A DNA stretch of 64,000 nucleotides. Origin: Metridium senile. Lineage: Eukaryota; Cnidaria; Anthozoa; Actiniaria; Metridiidae. Below the pieces are notes generated by a model. That model was given only the letters and a program-made list of their open reading frames with translations. It was not told the DNA's origin and searched no databases. Shown piece after piece: positions 33,961 through 45,405 of the stretch. The translations under genes and the position numbers were made by a program. The stretch lies in assembly GCA_949775045.1 (NCBI GenBank), contig OX459104.1, forward strand, positions 10,711,655 through 10,775,654, in the 5' to 3' direction. The first letter of the stretch is position 1. The number at the start of each line of letters is the position of its first letter.

Positions 33961-34299
33961 ACTATCAACTCATCTGATGGATCGATTTGACCCCTTTAAG
34001 GAGTGATACGTTTGACACCAGTTTGACCCTTCCAAGTGTATCACATTCAATAACAAGCAGTGTCAAGTTTGCCAAAACATTTATTAAAATGACTCATGAA
34101 ATACCATATACAATCAACCATGTAATTATGATATCATATAATGACAAATATAGATATATAAACAACATATAATTGCTCTCAAAAAGCCTATAAAATAGCT
34201 GTCCATTCAGCTGACCTCAAAGTTACAGTATACAGTTGCAGTCTTGCCGAGTGCCTCAGTAAAAAATCATATGAGAGCTTGATAAGAAATTATTTAAAA

Positions 34300-35210
34300 G
34301 AATTATAAATCATTTTAAAGCGTAATAACCATAGAATATGTCTGAATACTTTGGTTTTTTTTAAAATAAATATTATAACTAGCAGTAAGCTAGTGTGAGC
34401 TGCGTCGAAACAGTTGTGATAAAAAGGTAAATTTTACACCGTAAAAAAGTAAGAAAGGTAACTTACCCACCTTAACACTTCTATTTTCCCTTTTACTCCC
34501 ACAAAGTACTAGCACCTGAAACGTCCGTAAGTTACCTTCCCTACTGTTTTACAGTGTAAAATCTACCTTTTTATTACTGTTTTAAAGAAATATTTATGTA
34601 TAAAGAGTTTTGATTTTCTAAACTCAAAATGACAGTCGGTATGTGTTTGAGCAAATTGATCTAAAAAAAAATAATTGTATTGTCAAATTTTCTGCTTAAT
34701 TTCAATAAGTAGACATGTGTCTTTAAATCCATGGCAGGATTTGTTGAATAACAGCATAACAGGTAGTCTTTGATCTACAGCAATAAGTTTCAAATTTCAC
34801 AAAAATAATCAAATCATTATCTTCATTATCTTAACTGAGTAAAATATTGAAAACGCCTGACACAGTTTTAGAGAAACTTGTGTACTAATTGACAATAAGC
34901 AGTTGACAACACATATAAAGTTTTTTTAGATCAATTTGCTCAAACACCATACAGCCATTTTAAGGCTGATCGTCGGTGTAATAATCACCAGTGAGGTCAC
35001 AATAGCAAAAGATAATATAATACTAGTTTTTTTTTTGCTATTGTGACCCCACTGGTGAGCATAAATTATATTACACCGACGATAAGCTCATTTTAAAGTT
35101 AAAAAATCAAGCTTTTGTTATTTATACATAAATATTTCCTAAAAACAAGTTACACAGACAAAAACTATTGTTGCGGTGCTATAAAATGATTTATAATACT
35201 TTGCAATAAC
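34300..35210. repeat. Nested palindromes inside the 4.1-kb element
   Basis: Three levels of inverted repeats: 34420-34465 with about 34530-34575 (aaggtaaattttacac type); 34651-34673 with 34924-34948 (gtgtttgagcaaattgatct); and an inner hairpin of about 34970-35088 (arms with tcaccagtg and tgctattgtgacc). An outer arm pair near 34590-34625 and 35090-35140 shares aaatatttatgtata. No gene. Confidence 0.7.
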
Positions 35211-35364
35211 ATCTAATCCAGCGCTGTAGTGTTTTTACTATGTTCACCTGTTTCCATTTAAAATCCTAAAATGTACTCACTTTTAACATTACCAATGAGT
35301 GAGAACTGAAACAATTTTGATTAAATAATATAATATGAAACCTTATAACTAATAATTATAATGA

Positions 35365-35502
35365 TTATGAAATACTTATAAAAACTATCTGGATCAAATC
35401 TATATCAACATTTATCACATCCAGTGTGAAAAAGTTGTCATTTCCCATAAGAAAAGACGGGGTTACAGTGTTCTTGAAGGCATCAGTCATACTTTCATCA
35501 GT
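35365..35502 (-). pseudogene. Candidate terminal exon inside the 4.1-kb element
   Basis: A good acceptor (a run of T then AG) is followed by 45 codons beginning TDESMTDAFKNTVTPSFLMG and ending at a TAA. Composition and codon pattern look coding, but I do not recognise the family. Possible partner exons on the same strand lie at 35780-35900 (KTVLHNDSKADNIVVLKLGD and onward) and 36806-36903. It could be a degenerate intron-containing gene of the element or captured host sequence. Confidence 0.4.
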
Positions 35503-35779
35503 CTAAAAAAAACATGAAATGAAATTTAGAGTGTGACTTATAGAGTACAAACATTATACCTGTGAAACAAGTACTACTTATTAGTACTAAATAGTGCTGA
35601 TTAAACAATAGAAAACTATCTCCACTACCTAATAATAAATAAAGCCTAAGGAGTAAACATCACTTTGAATGTGTATAAACCTGTATAAACTTCAAGTGCT
35701 ACTATGTACATGTTTATGCAGAATCTTATACTTCTTTTGTTCTTCTATTGAGTGATGTCTACATTTTACATTCATTCAT

Positions 35780-35900
35780 GTGAAATGGATTGTTGAAATC
35801 ATTGATCTTAGGTAAGACTTTATCACCTAATTTTAACAACACAATATTGTCAGCCTTACTATCATTGTGAAGAACAGTTTTCTACAATGGCAAGCCACAT
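35780..35900 (-). pseudogene. Candidate internal exon or decayed coding segment
   Basis: After ttgtag the sequence reads KTVLHNDSKADNIVVLKLGD and about 20 further residues to a TAG. The next frame upstream (about 35910-35960) reads FELSEDLIAAKD before a stop. The phases do not join cleanly to 35365-35502, so this may be decayed sequence. Confidence 0.3.
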
Positions 35901-36004
35901 ATTTTAATCTTTTGCAGCTATAAGGTCCTCTGATAATTCAAATGTAACATTCTTTAAGCTTAAAATTTGCAAACACCAGTGAAGTATCTAGCATTACCAT
36001 AAAC

Positions 36005-36140
36005 CCCCATTTAAGATGACAATAAACATGCCAGTGGCACCAGCCCCACTTCATTTACAAATGAAGCATCTATTACCACAAGTCCCCATTTATGTCACTT
36101 TAAATATGTAGATGGCACTAGCCCCACTTCATGATGCATC
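36005..36140. repeat. Short tandem duplication in the 4.1-kb element
   Basis: Two copies of a segment of about 75 bp containing ccagtggcaccagccccact and its variant gatggcactagccccactt. Non-coding. Confidence 0.55.
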
Positions 36141-36805
36141 ATTTACCAAACTAAAATTAAGTGCAAAACAATACCAAAAAATAGCATATAACTTGCTTAA
36201 TAAAAGGAGATTTATGATAGCTTTTATGGTCTGCATTAGTTTGTATGCTGCCAAATAGTCTGAAAATTTTGTTGCCCTAAGTGAAATAGCTACTGATTTG
36301 CTCATGACAAAACGTTATTTTTCTTATTATCAAAAAATAGCACGGAATTTTACAGTGAGAAGTTCTGAAAAGATCACCAGATACACGTTCTATAAACGTT
36401 GTAGTAGTCTTCATTAACAACAAATTTAATATGGCTTCAATAGTGTAGATATAGATTTTGAATTTTGGCGCGCAAAGATTGAACGAACGTTAGCTAAAGT
36501 AAACATATGAAAAGCGCCTCTGCTATTCGATTTTATTCGAGAAAAATACTTAGCATAGACTTATAAGAACTTCAAATGTGTTTTATGAAGTAAGAACATC
36601 CATATCAATATGAAACTAAGACAATATTTTCAAAGACAGTTCAGATTCTTGAACAATCGAATACGAACGACCTACTTATGTCATGTAAGCTTCACAAACA
36701 CGATCTGTTAGAACAAAGTTTGGGCTAAATATCTAATTTTAAGCTATAACTATCTTAATAACAACTTAAATGTACTTATAAGAGAAGAAAAGATGAAGCA
36801 CTTAC

Positions 36806-36903
36806 CCTAAAAATACCTTTTTAGCCGTGTTTTTGCCACCAGTACGAAGTGTCGACTTTTTACAGCACATGTGGTAACGAACGCCAAGCCAACTACCCAT
36901 CAT
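36806..36903 (-). other. Candidate first exon with consensus splice donor
   Basis: An ATG at 36903, preceded in frame by a TGA, opens 32 codons (MMGSWLGVRYHMCC and onward, rich in Lys). It ends at AGG followed by the donor GTAAGTG. A phase-compatible stretch, KSVAISLRATKFSDY and onward, begins near 36300 after an AG. The product is unknown and the gene model is speculative. Confidence 0.3.
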
Positions 36904-37590
36904 GCTTCACCGCCCGTATTACACAGGAGCCCCACCAAGTGTAAATAATAATGTTATTGTTTTCGATAAAAGATCGATGGATCTCGCCCGAATAAGAACC
37001 TTGGAATATTTCAATGCTTAAAAAATGATTTTAGAACACATAAAATTCAAAAAAGGTTGTCTAGCTCTAATACAATAGTGCTATAATTTTCCATTATTAT
37101 TACGAAAGGTCGGCGTGAATGCCCCTAAATGTCATCCTCATTACGAATAGCGTTTCAGATCATGATATTATGATATTCCCGGGATGATATTAAACCTTTG
37201 GAACAATCTATTTCTTAATCGTATTCATGAATCTTTTACAATGCTTAGAGAAATAATTATAAAAAAAAAGAAAGTGGAATTCACTTTATATAAGAAGGAT
37301 ATGTGTCTTTGACTCTTCATTAGAGTCAAATTGACTCTTCGTAAAGGATGTTGTCGACTCTTTCTAAGAGTCAAATTGACATCTTCAAAGAGTGATTTGG
37401 CACCCAGAAGAGTCCAGTAAATCTACTGAAGTGTCAAACGACTCTACTGAGGTGTTGTTTTGACTCCGGTGTAGGGTCAAAACGACTCTTGGGGTCAAAA
37501 CGACCCCACAAAGGGGTCAAAATGACTTTTTTATAAAAGAGTCAAAATGGCTTCAAGGGGTCAAAACGACTCCTTTGTTTTTACAGTGTA

Positions 37591-38095
37591 TATATGAAAG
37601 AAAGATCGTAATTACTAAATAGCGCAATGAGCTACTTTGAGTAGTAGTTTAATACTGCGATCCAGACACACTTGGATCCGGACAAGTATTGAAACGATCT
37701 AAAAACGCCGTTAATTTCACTCAACTACGAAAGAGGTATTTTCTTTGAGGTGTTCTCTCTCGTTACCATAAATTAACAATAAGATGGATTGATTTGTTAT
37801 AGTAAATAAAAATACGAGATTCTGTTAAAAAATTGTTATAATTTAATGGAATAAAGCTGATATTCCCCGGTTATTTTCCGAAGTTCGTGATTTGTTAAGA
37901 TATTGGGTTCCCTGTGTGTCCGGTGACGCCTGGTTGTTTTGATAGTAAGGCAAAGGGAGCCATCATCTGAACAAATCATGAGCTTCGAAATTTACACTTT
38001 TTTCGATTAAATTAAGATCTTCGGGCATACTTTATTTACTACAACTAATAAACCGAGGTTATAATCAATTTATGGTCACGAGAAAGTACGCCAGC
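37591..38095. repeat. Foldback flank belonging to gene D, displaced 4.1 kb
   Basis: Continues the D 5' flank after the inserted element. Left arm, loop and about 100 bp of right arm are present, and the rest of the right arm is replaced by simple repeats at 38096. Confidence 0.75.
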
Positions 38096-38345
38096 AACTG
38101 CTGCTATAGGCCCAGTAATAAAATAATGAAGGAATACATAAATGAATGAATCAATGAATGAATGAAGAAATGAATGAATAAAATGAATAAGAGAATGTAT
38201 AAATGAATGGATTAATACACGAATAAATAAACAAATGAATGAACAATACATGAATAAATAAATAAGACAATAAACAAATGAATGAATAAATAAATAAACA
38301 AAGGAATTAATTAATGACTGTATAAATAAAAACTAAATAAATAAA
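38096..38345. repeat. AATG/AAAT simple-repeat tract
   Basis: Preceded by gctgctataggcc, which also introduces the tract at 47543. Non-coding. Confidence 0.85.
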
Positions 38346-38370
38346 ATATTTGTTGCAGAATAATTGTAAT

Positions 38371-39124
38371 TCTTGACATTCACCGATCACGTGACCACAT
38401 TGAAAGTCCTTAAATGGTCGCTTAAACTGTAAACAATCATTGAATTCATGAAGCACATACTTTATTTAGCAGTGTTAGCAAATATGAGTTCAAAAGAATG
38501 AATATTAGCAGAGTTATAGTCAAGATATTATAAAGATTTTTAGTAAGAAATGTGTGACAAAAGTTGTGTAGATTATATCATTAACCATATCATTTCTGCG
38601 ATACAAATAGCAATTTACATTACCTTAAAGCCAGATGACCAATTTATCATTTGCTCAAATTTGAGCGTAATTGGACTAATTGTGACCGAATACGGAGCCA
38701 GTGAATATGCGCCTTGATTACATTGAAATGTATGGCGCCGCTTGCTATTGCTTGCTTGCTTGTGTACACCAACATGTCGGCCAAAAGCCGAAATTCGCAA
38801 AATTCCCCCAAATTCCTTAAATTTACGGCAAAAATGCCAGTAATTTAGCTTTCTAATGATAATTCTAAGGTTTTGAGTTCAATCAAACATCGATAAATAC
38901 TAAACTGGCATGAATCTTGCTTGATTTTCGACTACTAAAGATGCGTGACTAAAGTTGCGTGACACAAATTGTCTCGCTTATATTTCGAAACCAAAACACA
39001 GCAAAGACACAAGATCTAGCACAATTGTTCGTTTAGGGGAGCTCTAAAGAGTGTTACTCACAGAAGTAAATATAACTAATATTTCCGAAATAAAAAAATG
39101 GATGACGTCACGTGAAAGTCAAGA
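38371..39124. mobile_element. 754-bp MITE with TCTTGAC ends
   Basis: Termini TCTTGACATTCAC and, inverted, TCTTGACTTTCACGTGAC. Comparison with the empty site at 47828 (gaattgtaatacataattt) gives a 2-bp AT duplication. No open frame of note. Confidence 0.8.
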
Positions 39125-39196
39125 ATACATAATTTGTTACTTACACACATACGTTAATGGTGCACACAACAATGCTAAGTTCACACTGGTTGCGAC

Positions 39197-39420
39197 CAGA
39201 AATAAATAAATAAATACCTAAATAAATGAAGGAATACATAAAAAAATGAATAAAATAACTAGAAAAATGAATAGATAAATAAATAAATACATGAGGAAGA
39301 ACATGAATACATGAATAAAATAAATAGAAGAATGAAGAAATAAATAAATTAAGAAATATATGATTGAATACGTAAATAAATGAATGAATAATTAAATAAA
39401 TAAAAATTAAATGAATAAAA
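39197..39420. repeat. AATG/AAAT simple-repeat tract
   Basis: Low-complexity tract flanked on both sides by copies of the gamma start (39141 and 39460), so this part of the duplicon is itself duplicated. Confidence 0.85.
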
Positions 39421-39599
39421 GATGTGTTGCAGAATAATTGCAATAAATAATTTGTGACTTACACACATAAGTTGACGGTGCACACAACAATGCTAAGTTC
39501 ACACTGGTTGAGACTAATGAACCCATCGGTTTTTGATACTTTGAACTTCCTCTATTAATTTTGTAAATTTCCCGGTACTTTTGATATTATCAAAGTGAT

Positions 39600-40060
39600 T
39601 AAAATTACATTTTATAACAAAATGTGCCTTTTAGAATTCATAAATTTAACAATATTATTAATCTCTGAAGTGGAGGAGAATAGGTACATTGACGTATTTA
39701 GTTATGGTTTTGCCAACCAACCATTGTTATTAGGACAATTAAACATATCTATATTTATAACGAAATCTGCCTTTTAGAATTGATAAATTTAACAATATAA
39801 TTATTCTCTGAACTGGAGGAGAATAGCTGACGTACAGTGACGTAGTTTGTTATGGTTTTGCCAACCAACCATTGTTATAAGGACAAAGAAACATATCTAT
39901 TATGCAATTGTTTGGAGGAGAATAGCTGGACGTACAGTGACGTAGTTTGTCATGGTTTTGCCAACCAACCATTGTTATAAGGACAAAGAAACATATCTAT
40001 TATGCAATTGTTTGGAGGAGAATAGCTGGACGTACAGTGATTTGGACAACCAACCATGCA
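39600..40060. repeat. About 100-bp tandem repeat derived from block gamma
   Basis: tggaggagaatag recurs at 39671, 39814, 39913 and 40013. The last three copies are 99-100 bp apart and nearly identical. Short frames across it have no support. Confidence 0.8.
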
Positions 40061-40345
40061 TTGAAAGTCTATTGTGTAAATGGTTTGGAAATTAACATCA
40101 CAATACCAACACTTATAATCACTACGCTCACCTATAGCAGCAAAACATTTCAAAAACGGCTACCGGACTGTGCAGACGTCTCTGACTGCTTAGTCCCCTA
40201 AATACGGATAATTTCGGGCTATTTCCTTAGCATCAGTTTTTCTCTAATCACTTATTCTTGGCTGGAATGACCTACTGCACTCCTTGTTAGACTTCCACAA
40301 CGTTTGGTATTATTTCACTTACTGTTTGGAACTATTCAACCACTT
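40061..40345. other. Unassigned spacer
   Basis: I see no gene, RNA or repeat in this stretch. Confidence 0.4.
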
Positions 40346-40564
40346 GACGAGGGGTGTAAGGGTTTGCGATGATGCAGTTTCGCTTTACTTTTGGTGCGGT
40401 TTTTTTTTCATTTTTATCTGCGGTCTTGCGGTTTCACAAATCATGCGGTAGACGTTTTTAGCAAATTTCGGTGCGATTGTGCGTTTTTTTTAAATTCTGT
40501 ATGCAGTTTTGTATGCAATTTTTATACATTTATGCAGGTTTACAGGCTAATAATGACGCAATAC

Positions 40565-40680
40565 TAAGAATGCTGGATTTGTTAGAACCATTCAGCCTAC
40601 AGCAACATGTGGTTGGCCCCACCCACATCCATGGACACACACTAGACCTTGTCATTGCTCGCCAGATTATTCCCACTTAA
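40565..40680 (+). pseudogene. Relic of a non-LTR retrotransposon endonuclease domain, copy 3
   Basis: Reads LDLLEPFSLQQHVVGPTHIH followed by GHTLDLVIARQ, the best-preserved of three relics. It is preceded by a ggttttgcgg-type fragment (40350-40470). Confidence 0.65.
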
Positions 40681-40689
40681 CTGCGCGCA

Positions 40690-41760
40690 CACCACTAGTT
40701 TGTACTTTATTGGTGAAAAGGAATTGTTTAACTGTAATGGATGGATGTAAATATTTTTAATCAAAAGACGTCTACGATTCAAGTTTGAATCAATTATATT
40801 TCTAAGCTAATTATATAACCAGAATTTATCGATAACTATAAACTTATATATTCATGATTTATTTAAATTAATTAACTAAAGAATAAGGTATGTTTTAGTG
40901 TCATATTCGCTTATTTTTATCATAGATTGTAAACTTGTGAAGACTTTACATTGAGGATACTCGAACCGTGAACACACGATTTTTTCATGTTATTATTTTC
41001 TGAACACTCTACTTAATTTGTCAAAACCTATAAAAATGAAGCAGTGAGCTCAAATACACCGATAGTTCATAATAAATCTTATTTCTAATCTATTCGCTCA
41101 AGGGATGTGAGTTTAAAAAGTAACAAAAAAACCCAAAGTGTTCACGGTTCGACTGTAATTTTTCTTTCGCTCGAAATAAACACATTCACTGCGAATTTGT
41201 CAGCTTTTATTGATATTCTTACTTCAAAAAAAAAATTATTTTCGTTGCCTTAATTTCAGAAATATTGATTACTTATTTTCTCGCTTTTCTATAGCAAAAA
41301 GATGACTTCGTTTTGTACATTTTAGTTGTAGTAACACAGAAATTTTTCCATACATTTCGACTATAAACAACAGAAGCTAGCAACCAACTAAAATAGCGCG
41401 TTATTAGACTTAGTCCATATAAGCAACAAAATGAATGCAGTGCATGAATACACTGAGAAAACGTCTAAATATCCGGTTCCAATTCAAAACTAGGTATTGT
41501 GGATATTTCCTAACAAGACCAAATCGTTTGTAAGCTATTGAAATGGAGGTATTGTTTTCTTTATCAAACTCGGATTACTAACCATTTAAAATTTGTCACG
41601 AATGGCGTCAACTAATTAAAATCCACAAATTACAAGAAAACAAATACATTGTGCTAACTTTAATTAATTTTGCATTTAGACAAAAGTATTTTAACAAAAG
41701 ACAGGATTTTGAAGGTGTGGATATGTATAGTGTCTATTTCAACTAATTAATTAAGATATA
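40690..41760. repeat. D-E spacer: blocks delta and epsilon
   Basis: Collinear with 30840-31850. It carries the empty site for the CACCTACTTG MITE at about 40745. Non-coding. Confidence 0.7.
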
Positions 41761-42216
41761 ATATGATCACATTACTCCTGTCCTTATTGACTTGCACTGA
41801 CTTCCTGTTGCTGACCGTATTAAGTTTAAAATAATTATTCTAACATTTAAAGCACTCCACGGTCTTTCGCCTGTTTACATTCAAGATCTCATCACTATTC
41901 ACAAACCTGCAAGAAATCTCCGCTCATCTTCTCACTTGTTGCTATCCTCAAAGTCATACAATCTCAAGTCATATGGTCTACGTTCTTTCTCAGTCACTGC
42001 TCCTCTACTTTGGAACTCTCTACCTCCTTCAATTACTGTCATTTCAAGTGTATCTTCGTTCAAGTCTAAACTCAAAACTCATTTATTTAAATTAGCTTTT
42101 TCATTGTAATCATATCCATTTTTGTATTTTTGTATTTTGTATTTTTATTTTAAGCGCTTAGAACAGACTTGAATAAGCGCTATATAAGCTATATACATTA
42201 TTATTATTATTCATAT
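41761..42216 (+). mobile_element. 5'-truncated CR1/L2-type retrotransposon 3' end
   Basis: The empty site gatatagcaagaatc is visible at 31848. The insertion is flanked by TATA and ends in an (ATT)n tail. It contains the last 114 codons or so of a reverse transcriptase ORF. Confidence 0.85.
41765..42109 (+). pseudogene. Reverse transcriptase C-terminal fragment
   Basis: Reads DHITPVLIDLH, a TGA where Trp is expected, then LPVADRIKFKIIILTFKALH and later SVTAPLLWNSLPPSI, ending at TAA 42107. This is the usual end of a CR1/L2 ORF2. The reverse transcriptase core is absent. Confidence 0.85.
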
Positions 42217-42592
42217 TATAGCAAGAATCATGAAGTTTTATTTTATGCGGTGTATAACATTTTTATTTCGGAAACTAACTTCATTTTATCCTAACTTTTC
42301 TGCATTCTTATTTATTTGAATTAATTCATGAAATTAATAAAGAAGAAAGCAAATGAAAAAAAAAAAAAAAAAAAAACTAACAAACAAAATAACTGACTGA
42401 TTGGTGATTGTGGTGGAAACATATTTAAACATATTGCACATCAAAAAGTGCTATATACATCCCTTATTATATAATTAATGAAATAGATAAATAGATGAAG
42501 GAATAATAATCAAAGGAATGAAGCAAATGTAAGAAAGAAAAAAAATCAACTAACTAACAAAATAACTGACTGACTGACTAATTATTGTGATC
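42215..42592. other. Type-2 3' flank of gene E
   Basis: Includes a poly-A run near 42358 and the conserved tgactgactgac just before the stop codon, as in B, C and D. Confidence 0.6.
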
Positions 42593-45305
42593 TTATTTAT
42601 CTTCAAACTTGATAGTGACATCATCACCAATAAGAAAGAAAGGAGCCCAGTACTTTGGTTCGTTGTAGATGTTTTTCACATATTTCATAGCTTTATCAAG
42701 GCTTACACTGGCACTGTCACCTTTACACAGAGATTCATAAAAACTGTTCATGAAACTAAGCGTCACCCCATCATCAATGGACAAAGAGTGAAGCCACAAC
42801 TGCACGTGCCCCAGCTGCAAGGAAGGCACGACTGAGCCCTACCATGCCTTCTGCTCGGATCTCTCCTAGGCCACTGTAACAACAGCTCAGTACAACAAGT
42901 TGGGCTTTGATACCAACCTGTTGCACTTCTGTCATGTTCAACAGATAGGCCTGTTCTTCTGGAGGGCCTGAGCTATCTGATGATACAACTGGTGCCAATA
43001 ATATTTCACCATATTCAGAGCTTCCATGAGCAGCAATGTGAATAATGGCAACTCCCTCCTTCAGCTTTGTCAACACCATATCTTTGGTGGCTTGTTTGCC
43101 TGTCAGTGTTGTAATGTTGGGATTTGCAGTTCTGCTTGATGCTTGACTGAGTAATTTAGTAATGCGCTCAGCCTCAATTTGGGCAGAACGTAAATCACTA
43201 AATGTTGTTTTGTTTCCTCTAAACATGACTTCTCCAACACTGGGATTGCCTACAATCAAGGCTCCTTGTTGACTATGATGATCCGCTGGACATTCTTGAA
43301 GCACCTTTAATATTGTTATTGATGGTGCAAGGCGGATACGTTTGGTTTCAGACAGATACTGTCCGGTGTTAGGATCTTTAAGGGCAGCAAATGCTACTGT
43401 ATACATCTTCCCGTCAGGTACTATGACAACCTCGTCATGCTTTACATGTGACATGACGGGAGCTATTAAGGCATTGTAAAGCACTTCAAGTGGGTGTGAC
43501 TCTTTTCCAGGCTCATTTACAGTAGTACCATCACGTGACAAAGATTCAGAGACGCCATCACGCTGTTGGTCTTTTGGTGTCATGGAATCATCCAGTGATC
43601 TGTTTTCACATGTCACCCCATCTTTTATTTTCATATCTTCATATGCCCTGGCAACAGTGTCTGTAAAGAAACGATTAATAGTGGTTTCTTTTTCCTTCTT
43701 CTTTTCTCCAAACAATGTTTCAACAGCAGTGACAAATTGTTGTTTGTCAGTTTCTTTGAATGTGATTGAGTCTTTGGATAAGACCCATACAGCAAGACTT
43801 TGCTCTAATAAGCTATAATGCAATATAGTGAATGCATCATTTGAGAGAAGAATTTCAATATCAGGATATGTCAGTGGTTCAGATGACAAATATTCTTCTT
43901 GAGACATACCATATTTAAAGATCAAACGATCACCCAAAGCACGTGCTCGTTCACGATCAGATACTAAAAGAGCCTCTTGTTGTTGTTGTGTTTCAATATA
44001 TACAGTTGTGAGAAGCTTGTACGTTTTCATAAATTTATCAAAAATGGAAATTTTGAACTTATCACGGTGATGAAGTTGTGAGAACAAATAATCATAGCAA
44101 TCAAGTGCCTTTTTCAAGTATTCCTCTGATTTAGCCATATAGCTAACATGTGTTTCATGTTCTTTATTATATTTGGCTAGTGAATGGTATGCATGACCTA
44201 ATAGGCAGCATGCACCTCCCTCATATTCTTTATTTCCAATAGATACTGTAATATCCAAGCATTTCTCTGACATACTAATGGCTTGTTGAAATTCACCAAA
44301 ATCAAAATGTATATTTGCCATATTATGATAGACCAATGCCTCTATTACCCTTTCCTTTATTTCTTTAGCAATTATAAGGCTGTGTTTGAAATATTCACTT
44401 GCCTTTGTGTATAGCTTCATTTCTTTATAACAGATTCCAATATTCAAATCGGTTGCAGCTTGTCCTTTTATGTCATTCAGCTTCATGGCAATTTTTAAGT
44501 GTTCCAAGTTATAGGAAATAGCATCTTGAAAATTTCCAGACATGCCGAGAACACTCCCAAGATTTCCATAACATTTTCCTTGAAGACCTTTATGACTTAT
44601 CTCTTCAGCTATAGTCAGGCTTTGCTGGTAATATTCAACTGATTTTTCATGGTTGTTTAATGTTTGATGTATAGTTCCCAAGTTAAGCAATAAGTTGGCT
44701 TTTCCTTTCTTGTCTCCTATTTTTTCACGAATCCTTAGACTCTCTTCTAGAACATAAAATGCATCATGGTACTTTCCTTGATCCACGTATGTGTTTGAGA
44801 GATTTCCATAACATGCTCCTAAACCTCCTTCATCTCCTAGTTGTTTATACATATTAATAGCTTTGTTATAACATTTAATGCTGTTTTGATATTCACATAG
44901 GTACTGATATGCGTTTCCAAGATTTTGGTAGGATTTTGCTATCAACTGTGAGTTACTAGTTCGTAATGCAATATCTAGGCCTTGTTTCGTATATTTCATA
45001 CAATCAATATATTGGCCCAGTTCCTTATAAGCTTCGTCTAAACCACTGCAGATCTCACATTCCAGTTCCCTATCACCGATATCTTGTGCTATTTGTAGAC
45101 CCTTTTCATAATAATTAACAGCTTCACGATACTTTTCAATTGACTTGTAAACAGCAGCTAGTAGATTTAGTGTCCTTGTTTCTTCCTCTTTTGATCCATT
45201 GCTTCGTGCAATTACCAGGGCTTTGTTGAAATATCTAATAGCCTCTCTATACTGACCATCTTCATGCTTTGATTTACCAATGGAAATTGCCTTCGACCAT
45301 TTCAT
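42593..45305 (-). CDS. TPR-CHAT gene copy E, 843-residue frame with C-terminal frameshift
   Basis: The ATG at 45305 (MKWSKAISIGK) opens a frame that runs uninterrupted to 42774. Ten TPRs cover about residues 1-430, followed by a helical region with VSDRERARALGDRLIFKYG, a polar linker and the CHAT domain. The predicted His is near residue 760 (HIAAHGSS) and the Cys near 809 (VVLSCCYSG). A 1-bp insertion near 42781 (atggacaaagag for atggcccagag) then changes the last residues to LFVH. The normal 60-residue C-terminus remains downstream in another frame (42593-42780). Compared with A-C it lacks one pair of TPRs. Both catalytic motifs lie before the break, so a protein may still be made, but the lost segment is conserved in every other copy. 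Confidence 0.85.
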
Positions 45306-45405
45306 TGTGTGACTCCAAAGAATTGACACACTTTGGAATATAAATGGAGAAAAAGAATCATTGAATATAATTCACTGCAATATACACGATATACATGAAA
45401 GTTTA

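Larger units (their letters stand above)
33487..37588. mobile_element. 4.1-kb TIR element with subterminal repeats upstream of gene D
   Basis: Perfect 33-bp terminal inverted repeats beginning CACTGTAAAAACAAAGGAGT, flanked by TA at 33485-33486 and 37589-37590. The uninterrupted site is seen upstream of B (cacgatatacatgaaag). The left end carries about eight tandem copies of a 45-bp unit with gagtcgttctgaccctt (33600-33960). The right end carries related inverted motifs (37310-37570). The interior has no frame above 60 codons but contains nested palindromes and coding-looking exons listed separately. The superfamily is not assigned; a TA duplication is compatible with Tc1/mariner-type elements. 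Confidence 0.88.

Noticed and set aside
42774..45329. Start of gene E at 45329
   Set aside because: That codon is GTG; the conserved ATG is at 45305, matching the start of A, B, C and D.
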